A stretch of DNA of 64,000 nucleotides from Deltaproteobacteria bacterium (GTDB lineage Bacteria > Myxococcota > Myxococcia > Myxococcales > SZAS-1). The notes under the pieces were generated by a model. That model saw nothing but the letters and a program-made list of their open reading frames with translations, was not told the DNA's origin and did not search any database. The position numbers and the translations under genes are program-made. The DNA lies in NCBI GenBank assembly GCA_018266075.1, contig JAFEBB010000016.1:58632-122631 (forward strand), given 5' to 3'. Positions 27,681 to 36,395 of this stretch are shown piece after piece. Position 1 is the stretch's first letter; the number at the start of each line of letters is the position of its first letter.

Positions 27681-28436
27681 TCAGTATGCGGCGCCGTCTG
27701 GAGCAAGAACGGCATCGAACGTTCCCGTCACGTGTACGGTCGGTTCGCCACCATCAGGAAGCAGCGGCTGGCTCTGGTCCCAGATGTCGCACTCGAACGA
27801 GCCGCTCGCCTCCGTCGACGAGACCGAATCGAGCGTGATGGTCGCGTCGCTCGCGCCGAAGCCGCCGCCGGTGGTGGGCCCGCCCAGGTACCACTCGACG
27901 CTCGCGCCACTGTTCAACGTGAGGGGCGATGCGTACGTCCCTGCCGCGACATCGCCCGGTGCAGCGACGCGCAACGTGAAGCGATCGGTGTTGGGCGGAC
28001 CGATCGCGGGCACGCACGGCGGCGGGTAGTAGTTCGCGGAGAGGACGAGCTCGAGTTGGCTCGCGTCGACCCCGCCGTCGAAGAAGGTCACGGGCACGAG
28101 CACCGCCGCCCGGACACCGGGATAGTGCGCGAAGCCAACGACCGTGCCGCTTCCCAGGGTCGCGTTGCAATTCGCGCCCGTTGATCCACTCGATGATCCC
28201 GACGAAGCGGTGGACGCCGACGAGGCCGATGACGAGCCCAACGTCCCGCCGCTCCCGCTCGATGCCGAGGGTCCCGAAGAAGACGACGAGCCCAACGTCC
28301 CGCCGCTCCCGCTCGACGCTGCGGAGCTCGAGCTGGTGAGAGACGACGAGTCCGTCGACGAGCTCGACGACTGCTGCGCACCTGTGCAGGCCGAGCTCAA
28401 GAGCACGATCAACGGGACGAGACGACGTCGCATCAT
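27681..28436 (-). CDS. Ser-rich lipoprotein of unknown function
   Basis: A 251-residue lipoprotein starting MMRRRLVPLIVLLSSAC, a basic n-region, hydrophobic core and lipobox. An in-frame ATG at 28469 is an alternative start. The mature N-terminus is about 75 residues of Ser/Gly/Thr simple sequence including two copies of SSGSGGTLGSSS. A beta-rich domain of about 160 residues follows, with a CNATLGSGTVVGF start. No family is recognised. It shares the lipobox-plus-stalk plan of several neighbours and sits 100 bases upstream of the PKD lipoprotein on the same strand. Confidence 0.72.
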   Translation of the reverse strand: MMRRRLVPLIVLLSSACTGAQQSSSSSTDSSSLTSSSSAASSGSGGTLGSSSSSGPSASSGSGGTLGSSSASSASTASSGSSSGSTGANCNATLGSGTVVGFAHYPGVRAAVLVPVTFFDGGVDASQLELVLSANYYPPPCVPAIGPPNTDRFTLRVAAPGDVAAGTYASPLTLNSGASVEWYLGGPTTGGGFGASDATITLDSVSSTEASGSFECDIWDQSQPLLPDGGEPTVHVTGTFDAVLAPDGAAY

Positions 28437-28479
28437 GATCTTCGTGCCTCGTCGATCCCAAAGCTTCATCTTGCCTGCG

Positions 28480-28701
28480 CTAACGCCCGAGCTTCTCGCG
28501 GATGAAATTGAGCATCGCCAGGTCTTCCTCCGAAGGCGGCCAGCGCGGCGTCGTCGGCGCGCCGCGGCTCCAGTCGATGCCGAACCGCTTGCCGCACACG
28601 GTGCATCGATAGAGGTCGTCCTCGATGCCCTCGCCCTCGCGCTCCGCACGCTCGAAGCAGTGCATGCACATCACGGTTTGCGCGTTGGGGCCGCCGGCCA
28701 T
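28480..28701 (-). CDS. small zinc-ribbon protein
   Basis: A 73-residue protein starting MAGGPNAQTVMCMHC at 28701. Two Cys pairs, CMHC and CTVC about 22 residues apart, form a zinc ribbon, followed by a short helix at the end (LAMLNFIREKLGR). Longer versions from upstream codons are Arg-rich and cross the divergent promoter. Role unknown; nucleic-acid or protein binding is typical for ribbons of this size. Confidence 0.7.
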   Translation of the reverse strand: MAGGPNAQTVMCMHCFERAEREGEGIEDDLYRCTVCGKRFGIDWSRGAPTTPRWPPSEEDLAMLNFIREKLGR

Positions 28702-28836
28702 GAGGCGATCGTATCGGCAGACGGCTCCCGACCTCAAAGCGGTCCCGCGCTTTCCGGACTTCGCCCGAAGAAGTTTTGAAGCTCGTCCTGTGACGCCGCA
28801 CACAGCCCTCAACCGGGACGTTCCGGCGGAGGTCGC

Positions 28837-30531
28837 ATGCGCGCACACGGATTGCTCTGGGCGTCGATGGTGGTGGTGGCATTCACCGGGTGCGCGAGCT
28901 CGACGGGCAGCGGGGACTCATCGAGCTCCGGCAAGTGCTCCAATGGCCACGCTTCGGGCACGGCCTCACCGGGCACGAGCGCGACCACCACGAGCACCAC
29001 ATCCGCCGGCGCGACCTCCGCCGGAGCAACCTCGGGTGCCACATTCGCCGGGGCCACGACGGGCGCGACCGCGGGCGTCGCAACCGGAAGCGGCACGGGC
29101 ACGTCGGCCACGACGGGCGGCGTCACCTCGGCCACGAATGGCGGCGGCTTCACGGGCGCGACCGGCGGCTACACCGGCACCACCGGCGCGACCGCGGGCG
29201 TAAGCGGATCCGCCACGGGCACGAGCGGCTTCTCGGGCACGACGGGCGTCACGAGCACCAGCGGCTCGACGGGCACCTCGGCGGCCACCACCGCGAGCAG
29301 CACCACGACCGGAACCACGTCGACGAGCACCAGCACCAGCACCAGCACGACCACGACCACCGGGACCACCGGCACGACGACGGGCACCACCGGCACCACC
29401 GGCTCGCAGCCGCCGCCGGCTCCTGATCTGCTCACCTCGGGCGCGTGGAACGACAACCTCAACTTCGCCTGGTACCTCGGCTACCTCTCCGGGCCCGACA
29501 CCGCCACGCTCGCCGGCCTCCCGCTCATCCCGCGCAGCGATCGCCTCGAGGTGCACGTCGTCGACGCGAACGGCGCAGGCCTCGGCGGCGCGACCGTCAC
29601 GCTCTTCGACGGCGCGATCCCGCTCTTCAACACCGTCACCGGCGCGAGCGGCGTGGCCTACCTCTTCCCGAGCTGGTCGGGCGCGAGCGTCGGCGACGCG
29701 ATCACCATCAACGCGACCGCCAACGGGCAATCGTCGAGCGTGACCGCGCACGCGGGCGACGCGAGCGCGCAGGTGCAGCTCGCCACCACGTCCGCGCTCC
29801 CGCAGGCGCTCGACGTGGCCTTCGTCATCGACACCACGGGCAGCATGGGCGACGAGCTCTCGTACATCGCGGTGGAGATCTCCACGATCTCCGCGCGCAT
29901 CGCGGCGCACTACCCGAACGTCAGTCAGCGCTGGGCGCTCGTGCTCTACCGCGACGACGACTGCGGCGATGAGTACGAGCTCCGCACCTTCGACTTCTCC
30001 GACCTCAACACCTTCCAGGGCGAGATCAGCAACCAGTCCGCGGGCGCGGGCGGCGACTACGAAGAGGAGCCCGAGAAGGGCCTCGCCGCGGCCACGCAGC
30101 TCTCGTGGCGGCAGGGCAACGTGGCGCGGATGGTCTTCCACATCGCCGACGCGCCCGGCCACATCGGCAACGAGAACGGGCTCGTCTCCGCCATCGAAGG
30201 CAACGCGCGCGCCGGCGTGAAGATCTTCCCGGTGGCCGCGAGCGGCCTCGACGCCCGCGGCGAGTACGCGATGCGCACCGAAGCGGAAGTCACCGGCGGC
30301 AGCTACCTGTTCCTCACCGACGACTCGCACGTCGGCAACTCGCACGAGATCCCGCACATCTTCTGCTACGTGGTCACGCACCTCTCCAATGCGCTGGTGC
30401 GCATGGTGTCTATGGAGCTCGAGGGCAAGCGCATCGACCCGGACCCGAGCGACATCATCCGCTTCGTGGGCAACCCCGACGCGTCGAATCAGTGCAGCCT
30501 CTCGGACGGCACCACGGTCGTGATGCTCTGA
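28837..30531 (+). CDS. vWA-domain lipoprotein with Thr/Gly-rich stalk
   Basis: A 564-residue lipoprotein with lipobox FTGC at residues 16-19. Residues about 20-195 are almost entirely Ser/Thr/Gly/Ala simple sequence. Residues about 236-315 form a carboxypeptidase-regulatory-like beta domain (LEVHVVDANGAGLGGATV). Residues about 325-520 form a von Willebrand A domain with MIDAS start VIDTTGSMGDE; Thr takes the usual Ser position. It is probably a surface binding or adhesion protein. The start is supported by the signal peptide and an AGG-rich leader (CCGGCGGAGG). Confidence 0.88.
   Translation: MRAHGLLWASMVVVAFTGCASSTGSGDSSSSGKCSNGHASGTASPGTSATTTSTTSAGATSAGATSGATFAGATTGATAGVATGSGTGTSATTGGVTSATNGGGFTGATGGYTGTTGATAGVSGSATGTSGFSGTTGVTSTSGSTGTSAATTASSTTTGTTSTSTSTSTSTTTTTGTTGTTTGTTGTTGSQPPPAPDLLTSGAWNDNLNFAWYLGYLSGPDTATLAGLPLIPRSDRLEVHVVDANGAGLGGATVTLFDGAIPLFNTVTGASGVAYLFPSWSGASVGDAITINATANGQSSSVTAHAGDASAQVQLATTSALPQALDVAFVIDTTGSMGDELSYIAVEISTISARIAAHYPNVSQRWALVLYRDDDCGDEYELRTFDFSDLNTFQGEISNQSAGAGGDYEEEPEKGLAAATQLSWRQGNVARMVFHIADAPGHIGNENGLVSAIEGNARAGVKIFPVAASGLDARGEYAMRTEAEVTGGSYLFLTDDSHVGNSHEIPHIFCYVVTHLSNALVRMVSMELEGKRIDPDPSDIIRFVGNPDASNQCSLSDGTTVVML
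29281..29410. repeat. Thr/Ser/Gly-encoding simple sequence
   Basis: Short ACGAGCACC, AGCACC and GGCACCACC units repeat through this stretch of the vWA lipoprotein gene and encode the stalk. In-frame trinucleotide-type repeats of this kind can gain or lose units without changing the frame. Confidence 0.8.
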
Positions 30532-30606
30532 CGCTCGCCTGCCTCTGGTCGAAGAGTGCCCATCGCAGGCAGAATGCGGTGGGCCTTCGCCTGAGGAGCA
30601 GCCGTC

Positions 30607-32298
30607 TTGAGCGCGACCGCGGGGTTTCAGACTGGCGAGCTGCTCGGCGGCAAGTACCGCATCCTGGACCTGCTCGGCCAGGGCGGCATGGGCGCGGTGT
30701 ACCTGGCGGAGAACGTCGACATCGGTCGCCAGGTCGCGATCAAGGTCCTCAAGCCCGAGCTCGCGGCGATGCCCGACGTGATCGCCCGCTTCCGCCAGGA
30801 GGCGCGCGCGGCGGCCGCGGTCGGGCACCCGGGCATCGTGGACGTGCTCGACATGGGCACGCTCCCCGACGGCGGCGCGTTCATCGTCATGGAGCGGCTC
30901 GACGGCCACACCTTGCGCGAGCGGCTCGCGGGCAATCCGCCTCTGAGCGTCGACGAGGCCGTGACCGCGATGGTGGACGTGCTGGAGACGCTCGGCGTCG
31001 CGCACGACAAGGGCGTCATTCACCGCGACCTGAAGCCGGACAACGTCTTCCTGGTCGAGCGCCCGGTGCGCACCGTGAAGATCCTCGACTTCGGCATCTC
31101 CAAGTTCCGCAGCACCGGCGACATGGCGCTCACCCGCACCGGCATGGTGATGGGTACGCCGCTGTACATGTCGCCCGAGCAGGCCCGCGGCGCGAAGGAC
31201 GTCGGCCCGCTCACCGACGTCTACTCCTGCGGCGCCATCCTCTACGAGATCCTCGGCGGTCGGCCGCCCTTCCCTGGCGAGACCTACAACGAGGTGCTCG
31301 CGCAGGTGCTCACCGAGACGCCGATGCCGCTCGGTACGAACGTGCCCAAGGCGCTCGCGACCGTGGTCGAGTCGATGCTCTCGAAGAACATCGCGCTGCG
31401 CCCGCCCAGCGCGCGCGAGGCCGCGGCCCAGGTCCGCCAGGCGAAGACCGGCCTGCTCAACCCCGCGAGTCAGACGTACATCCGCACCGTCGCCGATACG
31501 CACACGCCGCGGCCCGCGTTCCAGACGGGTCCGGGCGCGCAGCGCGCGTCGCCGGCGATGCAGACCGGGCCCCAGCTCGCGGGGCCGCGCGAGACGCTCG
31601 ATCCCGATGCGCGCCCGCCCACCCAGCCCATGAGCCTGGGCGCGCCGAAGCTGGCGACGCCGGTCGCGCCGAAGAAGAAGAAGGGCTCGGCGTTGCCGCT
31701 CCTGGGAGGCGTGGTCGCGCTGCTGCTGATCGCTGGCGGGACCTTTATGACCTTGGGCCCCAACCTCGCCGGCAAGCCCATCAAGCCGCCCTTCCAGCAG
31801 CCCGAGCCGCCGCCGGTCACGCGCTTGCCTGCGCCGCCGCCGCTGCCCGCACCGACGCCGACGCCGCCCGTCGCGACCACGCCCGTTGTCACCGCGCCGA
31901 CGCCGACGCCGCCTGCTCCAGCGCCAGCGCCAGCGCCGCCGGTTGCCGCGATGCCCAACGCGCGCCCGCTTCCGCCAGCGCACGCGCACGCGCATCCGAA
32001 GGGAAGCCCCAGCGTGCTCAAGGGCTACAACCAGGGCCCCTCGGTGCCGCCGGTCGCTGCCGCGCCGCCGGTCGCTGCGCCGCCTCGGAAGGGCGGCTCG
32101 CTGGATCTCAACTGCGTGCCCTGGTGCGAGATCTACGTCGACGGCAAGGACACCGGGCAGCACTCGCCGGTGAAGGGCCTCATGCTGCCGGCCGGGGCCC
32201 ACAACCTCCGCCTCGTCAACCCGCCCTCGGGCCGCGAGCAGCAGCTCGAGCTGATCGTCAAACCGGGCGAGCACGCGACGCAGGTCGTTCGCTTCTAG
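30607..32298 (+). CDS. membrane Ser/Thr protein kinase with PEGA-type C-terminal domain
   Basis: A 563-residue protein starting at TTG 30607, supported by GAGGAG ten to fifteen bases upstream and by the kinase N-terminus. Kinase residues are GQGGMGAVYL, VAIKVL, HRDLKPDN at about 139 and LDFGISK at about 157, so it looks active. The kinase ends near 280. A linker follows, then one transmembrane helix at about 365-385 (LPLLGGVVALLLIAGG), a Pro/Ala-rich periplasmic spacer and a PEGA-like beta domain (CVPWCEIYVDGKDTG) at the end. The kinase would be cytosolic and the PEGA-type domain would bind the envelope. A PEGA-type exported protein follows directly. Confidence 0.93.
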   Translation: MSATAGFQTGELLGGKYRILDLLGQGGMGAVYLAENVDIGRQVAIKVLKPELAAMPDVIARFRQEARAAAAVGHPGIVDVLDMGTLPDGGAFIVMERLDGHTLRERLAGNPPLSVDEAVTAMVDVLETLGVAHDKGVIHRDLKPDNVFLVERPVRTVKILDFGISKFRSTGDMALTRTGMVMGTPLYMSPEQARGAKDVGPLTDVYSCGAILYEILGGRPPFPGETYNEVLAQVLTETPMPLGTNVPKALATVVESMLSKNIALRPPSAREAAAQVRQAKTGLLNPASQTYIRTVADTHTPRPAFQTGPGAQRASPAMQTGPQLAGPRETLDPDARPPTQPMSLGAPKLATPVAPKKKKGSALPLLGGVVALLLIAGGTFMTLGPNLAGKPIKPPFQQPEPPPVTRLPAPPPLPAPTPTPPVATTPVVTAPTPTPPAPAPAPAPPVAAMPNARPLPPAHAHAHPKGSPSVLKGYNQGPSVPPVAAAPPVAAPPRKGGSLDLNCVPWCEIYVDGKDTGQHSPVKGLMLPAGAHNLRLVNPPSGREQQLELIVKPGEHATQVVRF

Positions 32299-32349
32299 AA
32301 GTCTTCTGCTAGCCTCGCGTCCGCTCCCCGTGGGCGCTGGAGATCGCAG

Positions 32350-33786
32350 ATGACGCAGCGGCAGGTCTGGTCGGCGCTCGTGCTCGTGATTGCCATGGGC
32401 GCGGCACGCGAGGCCGCTGCCAAGAAGGTCGTGGTGCAGGTGATCGCGCTCGATCACCGGCTCGACCGCGACGCCGCCGTGGCCCACCACCACCTGCGCG
32501 CAGCCGCCCAGAACGACGCCCGCGTGCAGTTCGCCGACGTGGAGCTCGACGCCCGCGGCGACACCGTCAGCCACCGCCAGGGCCAGCTCGAGCAGGCGCG
32601 CATCCTCCTGAACCAGAGCCTCGACGCCCTCGACAACATGCAGGAGCAGGTCGCCCTCGAGAAGCTCAAGCAGGGCATCCAGCTGGCCATGCAGGCCAAC
32701 CTCGCCGAGAGCAGCACGACGGTGCTCCTGGATCTCCTCGCTGCGCGCGCGGTGGCCGACTTCCGGCTCAACAAGTCCGCCGAAGGAAACCGCGACCTCC
32801 TCGCGGTGCTCACCATCGACGCGAGCTACAAGTTCGACCCGGAGCGCATCACCCCCGAGGTCGAGAAGGCCATCGCGGCGAGCCGGCTCAAGGTGCAGAA
32901 CGCGAAGGCCACCTCGCTGAAGGTGGAGTCTTCGCCGGTTCCGGGCGAGGTGTGGATCGACGGCCTGTATCGCGGCGTGGCGCCGATGGAGGTCACCGAG
33001 CTCAAGCCGGGCGATCACGTCGTGACCGTCACTGCGCCCGGCTACGACCTCTTCCAGGAGCGCCACGCGGCCGGGCCCGGCGAGGCATCGAAGGCGCAGC
33101 TTCCCGTGGCCGTCGCTGGAAAGCAGCTGCTCGCGCGCATCGACGCACTCAAAGCCGCGTGGTCCTCCGGAGCGGCCCCCGCAGCCCAGGCGCTGGTCGA
33201 GCTCGGCCAGGCCGATGAGGCGGTGTGCATGGCCGTCGTCGATGGCACCGCGGGCCGCGAGCTGCAAGGCATCCGCGTGGGCCGTGACGGCAAGGTGATC
33301 AGCCAGGGCTCAGCGCCGCTGCCCGACGACGCCGAGCCGCCCCCGGGCGCCGTCGAGGGCCTCTGGCAGAGCATGCTCGCCATCGAAGCGCCAGCGGTGG
33401 CCATCACCCAGCCGAGCACGCCAACCGTGCGTTCGAGCGCGCGCCCGAAAGCCGGCAATCCGTGGAAGTACGTGGCCGCCGGGACCGCGGGACTTACGCT
33501 CGTCTCCGGGCTGGTGCTGGGTACCTCCGCAGCGGGCGACGCGTCCACCGCGCGCAACACGCCGCAGGTGGACGCCACCGCGTACCAGCACGCCGTCAAC
33601 AGCGGCAAGAGCAAGGCGCTGTTCGCCGACGTCTGCTTCGGGGTCGCGGCGCTCTCCGGCGGCGTGGCCGGCTACCTCTTCTATCGCGACACCCAGGCGC
33701 CCAAGACCGTCGAGGAGCCGAAGCTCTCCCTTGGCGTCGCGCCGACGCCAGGCGGGCTCGCGGCCGCCGTCTCGGGGAGGTTCTAG
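32350..33786 (+). CDS. exported PEGA-domain protein
   Basis: A 478-residue protein with a signal peptide (ALVLVIAMGAAREAAA). The N-terminal half is helical with TPR-like pairs (QARILLNQSLDALDN ... EKLKQGIQLAMQANL). Residues about 195-240 form the PEGA domain: VESSPVPGEVWIDGLYRGVAPMEV in spirit of VxSxPxGAxVxVDG. Two hydrophobic C-terminal segments (YVAAGTAGLTLVSGLVLG and FADVCFGVAALSGGVAGYLFY) could be inner-membrane helices. It lies 51 bases after the PEGA kinase gene and four bases before the next one, so the three genes are probably one operon. Confidence 0.82.
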   Translation: MTQRQVWSALVLVIAMGAAREAAAKKVVVQVIALDHRLDRDAAVAHHHLRAAAQNDARVQFADVELDARGDTVSHRQGQLEQARILLNQSLDALDNMQEQVALEKLKQGIQLAMQANLAESSTTVLLDLLAARAVADFRLNKSAEGNRDLLAVLTIDASYKFDPERITPEVEKAIAASRLKVQNAKATSLKVESSPVPGEVWIDGLYRGVAPMEVTELKPGDHVVTVTAPGYDLFQERHAAGPGEASKAQLPVAVAGKQLLARIDALKAAWSSGAAPAAQALVELGQADEAVCMAVVDGTAGRELQGIRVGRDGKVISQGSAPLPDDAEPPPGAVEGLWQSMLAIEAPAVAITQPSTPTVRSSARPKAGNPWKYVAAGTAGLTLVSGLVLGTSAAGDASTARNTPQVDATAYQHAVNSGKSKALFADVCFGVAALSGGVAGYLFYRDTQAPKTVEEPKLSLGVAPTPGGLAAAVSGRF

Positions 33787-33790
33787 CCCG

Positions 33791-34501
33791 ATGCGCGCCC
33801 TCCTCCTCATCCTCGCCACGTTCGCGCTCATGGGCTGCGAGGCCGTCCTCGACTACGGCGACCTGACCAATGGCCGTCCCTGCGATGCCAAAGGCGCCTG
33901 CCTCGCGGGCTACACCTGCCAGAACAACGTCTGCGTGCTGGGCGCCTCGAGCAGCCTCGACATGGGCGACACCTGCAGCGACAACGCCACGTGCAGCGCC
34001 GGCGAGGAGTGCTTTCTCGATGTCGACGGCTGGCCGGGCGGCTACTGCACCCTGTCGTGCACTGGCGCGGCCTGTCCCTCGAACAGCACCTGCGCGGCGG
34101 TGAGCGATCCCGCCAACCCCAGCACCACCATCGCCGCGTGTCTCGCCAACTGCAGCGGCAACGACAACTGCCGCCAGCCGGCCTACACCTGCCAGAACGG
34201 CCTGTGCATGCCGGCCACGAGCTCGGACGTCGGCGACAGCTGCTCCTCCAGCACCGACTGCGGCCCGAGCGAGCTGTGCGCGGCGGGCTGGCCCGGCGGC
34301 TACTGCTTCGCGGACTGCCCCAGCGGTTGCCCGGTCGGCAGCCACTGCTTCACGCACTTCACCGATGGCTCCAGCGCCTGCCTCGAGACCTGCACCGCGG
34401 GCTCGACGTGCCGCAACAGCGCCAACGTCTGCGTCGACTTCGACAACGATGGGGTCTTCGAGTGCATCCCCTCCTGCGCCACCACGAACACCTGCACCTG
34501 A
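33791..34501 (+). CDS. Cys-rich lipoprotein
   Basis: A 236-residue lipoprotein with a clean lipobox (FALMGC). The mature part has about thirty Cys in a repeating arrangement: GxPCDAKGACLAGYTCQNNVC, then units ending in a WPGGYC motif that occurs twice, plus closely spaced CNDNC-type pairs. This pattern of short disulphide-bonded modules is frequent in myxobacterial outer-membrane lipoproteins. Four bases separate it from the PEGA protein gene. No enzymatic role is suggested. Confidence 0.82.
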   Translation: MRALLLILATFALMGCEAVLDYGDLTNGRPCDAKGACLAGYTCQNNVCVLGASSSLDMGDTCSDNATCSAGEECFLDVDGWPGGYCTLSCTGAACPSNSTCAAVSDPANPSTTIAACLANCSGNDNCRQPAYTCQNGLCMPATSSDVGDSCSSSTDCGPSELCAAGWPGGYCFADCPSGCPVGSHCFTHFTDGSSACLETCTAGSTCRNSANVCVDFDNDGVFECIPSCATTNTCT

Positions 34502-34507
34502 CCTCGC

Positions 34508-35614
34508 TCAGACGGCGCAGATGCCGAAGCGCGGAAGGATCTCGCGCAGGACGTCGTGCTGGTGCGCCTGCGCGGCGTCGTGGAAGAGCTTCCAGTTCGA
34601 GGTGTCGAACGCGGGCGTGTAGTCGAACTCATCGCCGTCGCCCACGCGCGCGTCGTCGATGCCGAGCGCCTGCTGCTTCCACGAGCCCGGGCCGTGGGGC
34701 GCGTAGCTGGCCTTCGCCGCGCCGAAGCTGAACTCGGCGTCGTGCACCGCCTTGAGCCACGCGTTGAGGCGAAGCTTGGGATCCTCGTTCGTGAGCTTCG
34801 AGATCAGCGCGCGGATCTTCTCGCGATCCGGCTCGGACAAGCCTTCGACCTGCGCTGCCGCGTCCTTCGCGAGGTAGCGGCGGAACACCCGACAGAGCTC
34901 GTCGAGCGCGGTGAGAAAGTCGGTCGGGTTGTCGCGAACGATCACCTGGCCATCGCCGTTCGTATAGCGCCACTGGCGAAATGGATGGTCCGGGTAGTGC
35001 AGCACCGCGCCGTGGCCCATGGGGAACGCGTGATCGGTGAAGAGCTGCATCAGCGGCCGCGTGACGTGCCCCCAGAGCGCGCGCGGACCGCCGTGCTTGA
35101 AGAGGTGCAGCCAGTGCAGCCGCTGCTCGTGCGGATGAACCAGGGTGATGTCCGAGGCCATGTTGATGCGGTGGTGAATGCCCGCGAAGCCCTGGTGCGC
35201 CCAGGTGTCGATGAAGACATGCGCCGTGATGCCCAGCCGGTGCAGCCCGTGGGCCGTGTCCTGCTTGGCGATGCACGCGCGCGCCATCTCCTTGGCCACC
35301 TCGCTGTGCGGCCGGCAGATGATGCGGTTGTAGAAGGCCCGAGAGGGATCACCCGACGCGTCGTTGCCCGGCAGGAAGTGAAAGGGCACCCAGGTGCGCC
35401 GCTCATCGACCGAGAGCGCGATGTGATAATCGGTCAATTCATGAGCCGTGCTGATTCGATAGTACGACTCGCCGGTCTTGAAGCGGAGCGCGCCGCTGTT
35501 CACGGTGTCGTCGACGTACTGTGAGCAGGTGGCGATGATCTCCGCGCGGCCGTGGTCGAAGCCCGCCAGCCGCGCGACGACGTAGGTCGCGCCGAAGTGG
35601 AAGTCGATCTCCAT
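34508..35614 (-). CDS. DUF6765 family protein
   Basis: A 368-residue protein starting MEIDFHFGATYVVARLAGF at 35614, the family signature; extension to 35947 is out of keeping and antisense to the divergent carbonic anhydrase gene. It is rich in His, with clustered HH pairs (GIHHRINM) and THAHVFIDTWAH-type motifs (ITAHVFIDTWAHQG) that look like metal ligands of a phospholipase C/S1-P1-like helical fold, which is an inference. There is no signal peptide. The stop is seven bases from the end of the convergent Cys-rich lipoprotein gene. Confidence 0.82.
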   Translation of the reverse strand: MEIDFHFGATYVVARLAGFDHGRAEIIATCSQYVDDTVNSGALRFKTGESYYRISTAHELTDYHIALSVDERRTWVPFHFLPGNDASGDPSRAFYNRIICRPHSEVAKEMARACIAKQDTAHGLHRLGITAHVFIDTWAHQGFAGIHHRINMASDITLVHPHEQRLHWLHLFKHGGPRALWGHVTRPLMQLFTDHAFPMGHGAVLHYPDHPFRQWRYTNGDGQVIVRDNPTDFLTALDELCRVFRRYLAKDAAAQVEGLSEPDREKIRALISKLTNEDPKLRLNAWLKAVHDAEFSFGAAKASYAPHGPGSWKQQALGIDDARVGDGDEFDYTPAFDTSNWKLFHDAAQAHQHDVLREILPRFGICAV

Positions 35615-35714
35615 GCGCTCCAGCCGAACACCCGAGGGCTGGGCGGGCAACAACTTTTCCGGAGCCCTGAAAATTCGGCGAGCGCGAACGCCGCGGGCAT
35701 GGCAAGACTTCACC

Positions 35715-36383
35715 ATGCCTCCCGACGAGATCGCCGAGCTCTTCCGAAACAACCGCGCCTGGGCCGAGCAGATGACCGCCGAGGACCCGGAGTTCTTCCG
35801 CAAGCTGGCACAGCTCCAGGCGCCCAAGTACCTCTGGATTGGCTGCTCGGACTCGCGCGTGCCCGCGAACCAGATCACCGGGCTGATGCCGGGCGAGGTC
35901 TTCGTGCACCGCAACATCGCCAACATGGTGGTGCACACGGATCTCAACTGCCTCTCGGTGATCCAGTTCGCGGTCGACGTCCTTCAAGTCAGGCACATCA
36001 TGGTGGTGGGCCACTACGGCTGCGGCGGCGTGAACGCGGCGCTCGAGGCCAAGCGGCTCGGGCTCATCGATAACTGGCTGCGACACATCCAGGACGTGGC
36101 CGACCTGCACCGCAGCCTCCTCGACACCGCCGCGCCCGAGCAGCGCCGCGATCGCCTCTGCGAGCTCAACGTCATCGAGCAAGCGGCCAATGTCGCGCGC
36201 ACCAACGTGGTGCAGGACGCGTGGGCCAGCGGCCGCGCGCTCACGCTGCACGGCTGGGTCTACCGGCTCTCCGATGGGCTCCTGCGCGACACGGGGTTGA
36301 GCGCGTCGTCGATGAGCGAGATGCGCACCTCGTACGGCGAGGCGCTGCTGCGCGTGGGCGGACACTCAGACGCGCGGACTTGA
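35715..36383 (+). CDS. can: beta-class carbonic anhydrase
   Basis: A 222-residue enzyme that interconverts CO2 and bicarbonate. All zinc and catalytic residues are visible: GCSDSRVPANQI (Cys ligand and the Asp-Arg dyad) and VVGHYGCGGVNAAL (His and Cys ligands). HRNIANMV is the conserved active-site strand. The length is normal for the cytosolic Can/CynT type. The start ATG 35715 begins MPPDEIAELF; longer forms are not needed. It is divergent from the DUF6765 gene with 100 bases between, holding both promoters. Confidence 0.95.
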   Translation: MPPDEIAELFRNNRAWAEQMTAEDPEFFRKLAQLQAPKYLWIGCSDSRVPANQITGLMPGEVFVHRNIANMVVHTDLNCLSVIQFAVDVLQVRHIMVVGHYGCGGVNAALEAKRLGLIDNWLRHIQDVADLHRSLLDTAAPEQRRDRLCELNVIEQAANVARTNVVQDAWASGRALTLHGWVYRLSDGLLRDTGLSASSMSEMRTSYGEALLRVGGHSDART

Positions 36384-36395
36384 TAGTTTGGCGCG

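Noticed and set aside
28966..33267. A 1,433-codon minus-strand frame across the vWA lipoprotein, PEGA kinase and PEGA protein genes
   Set aside because: It runs antisense to three well-supported genes and its product is Arg/Glu/Ala low-complexity sequence.
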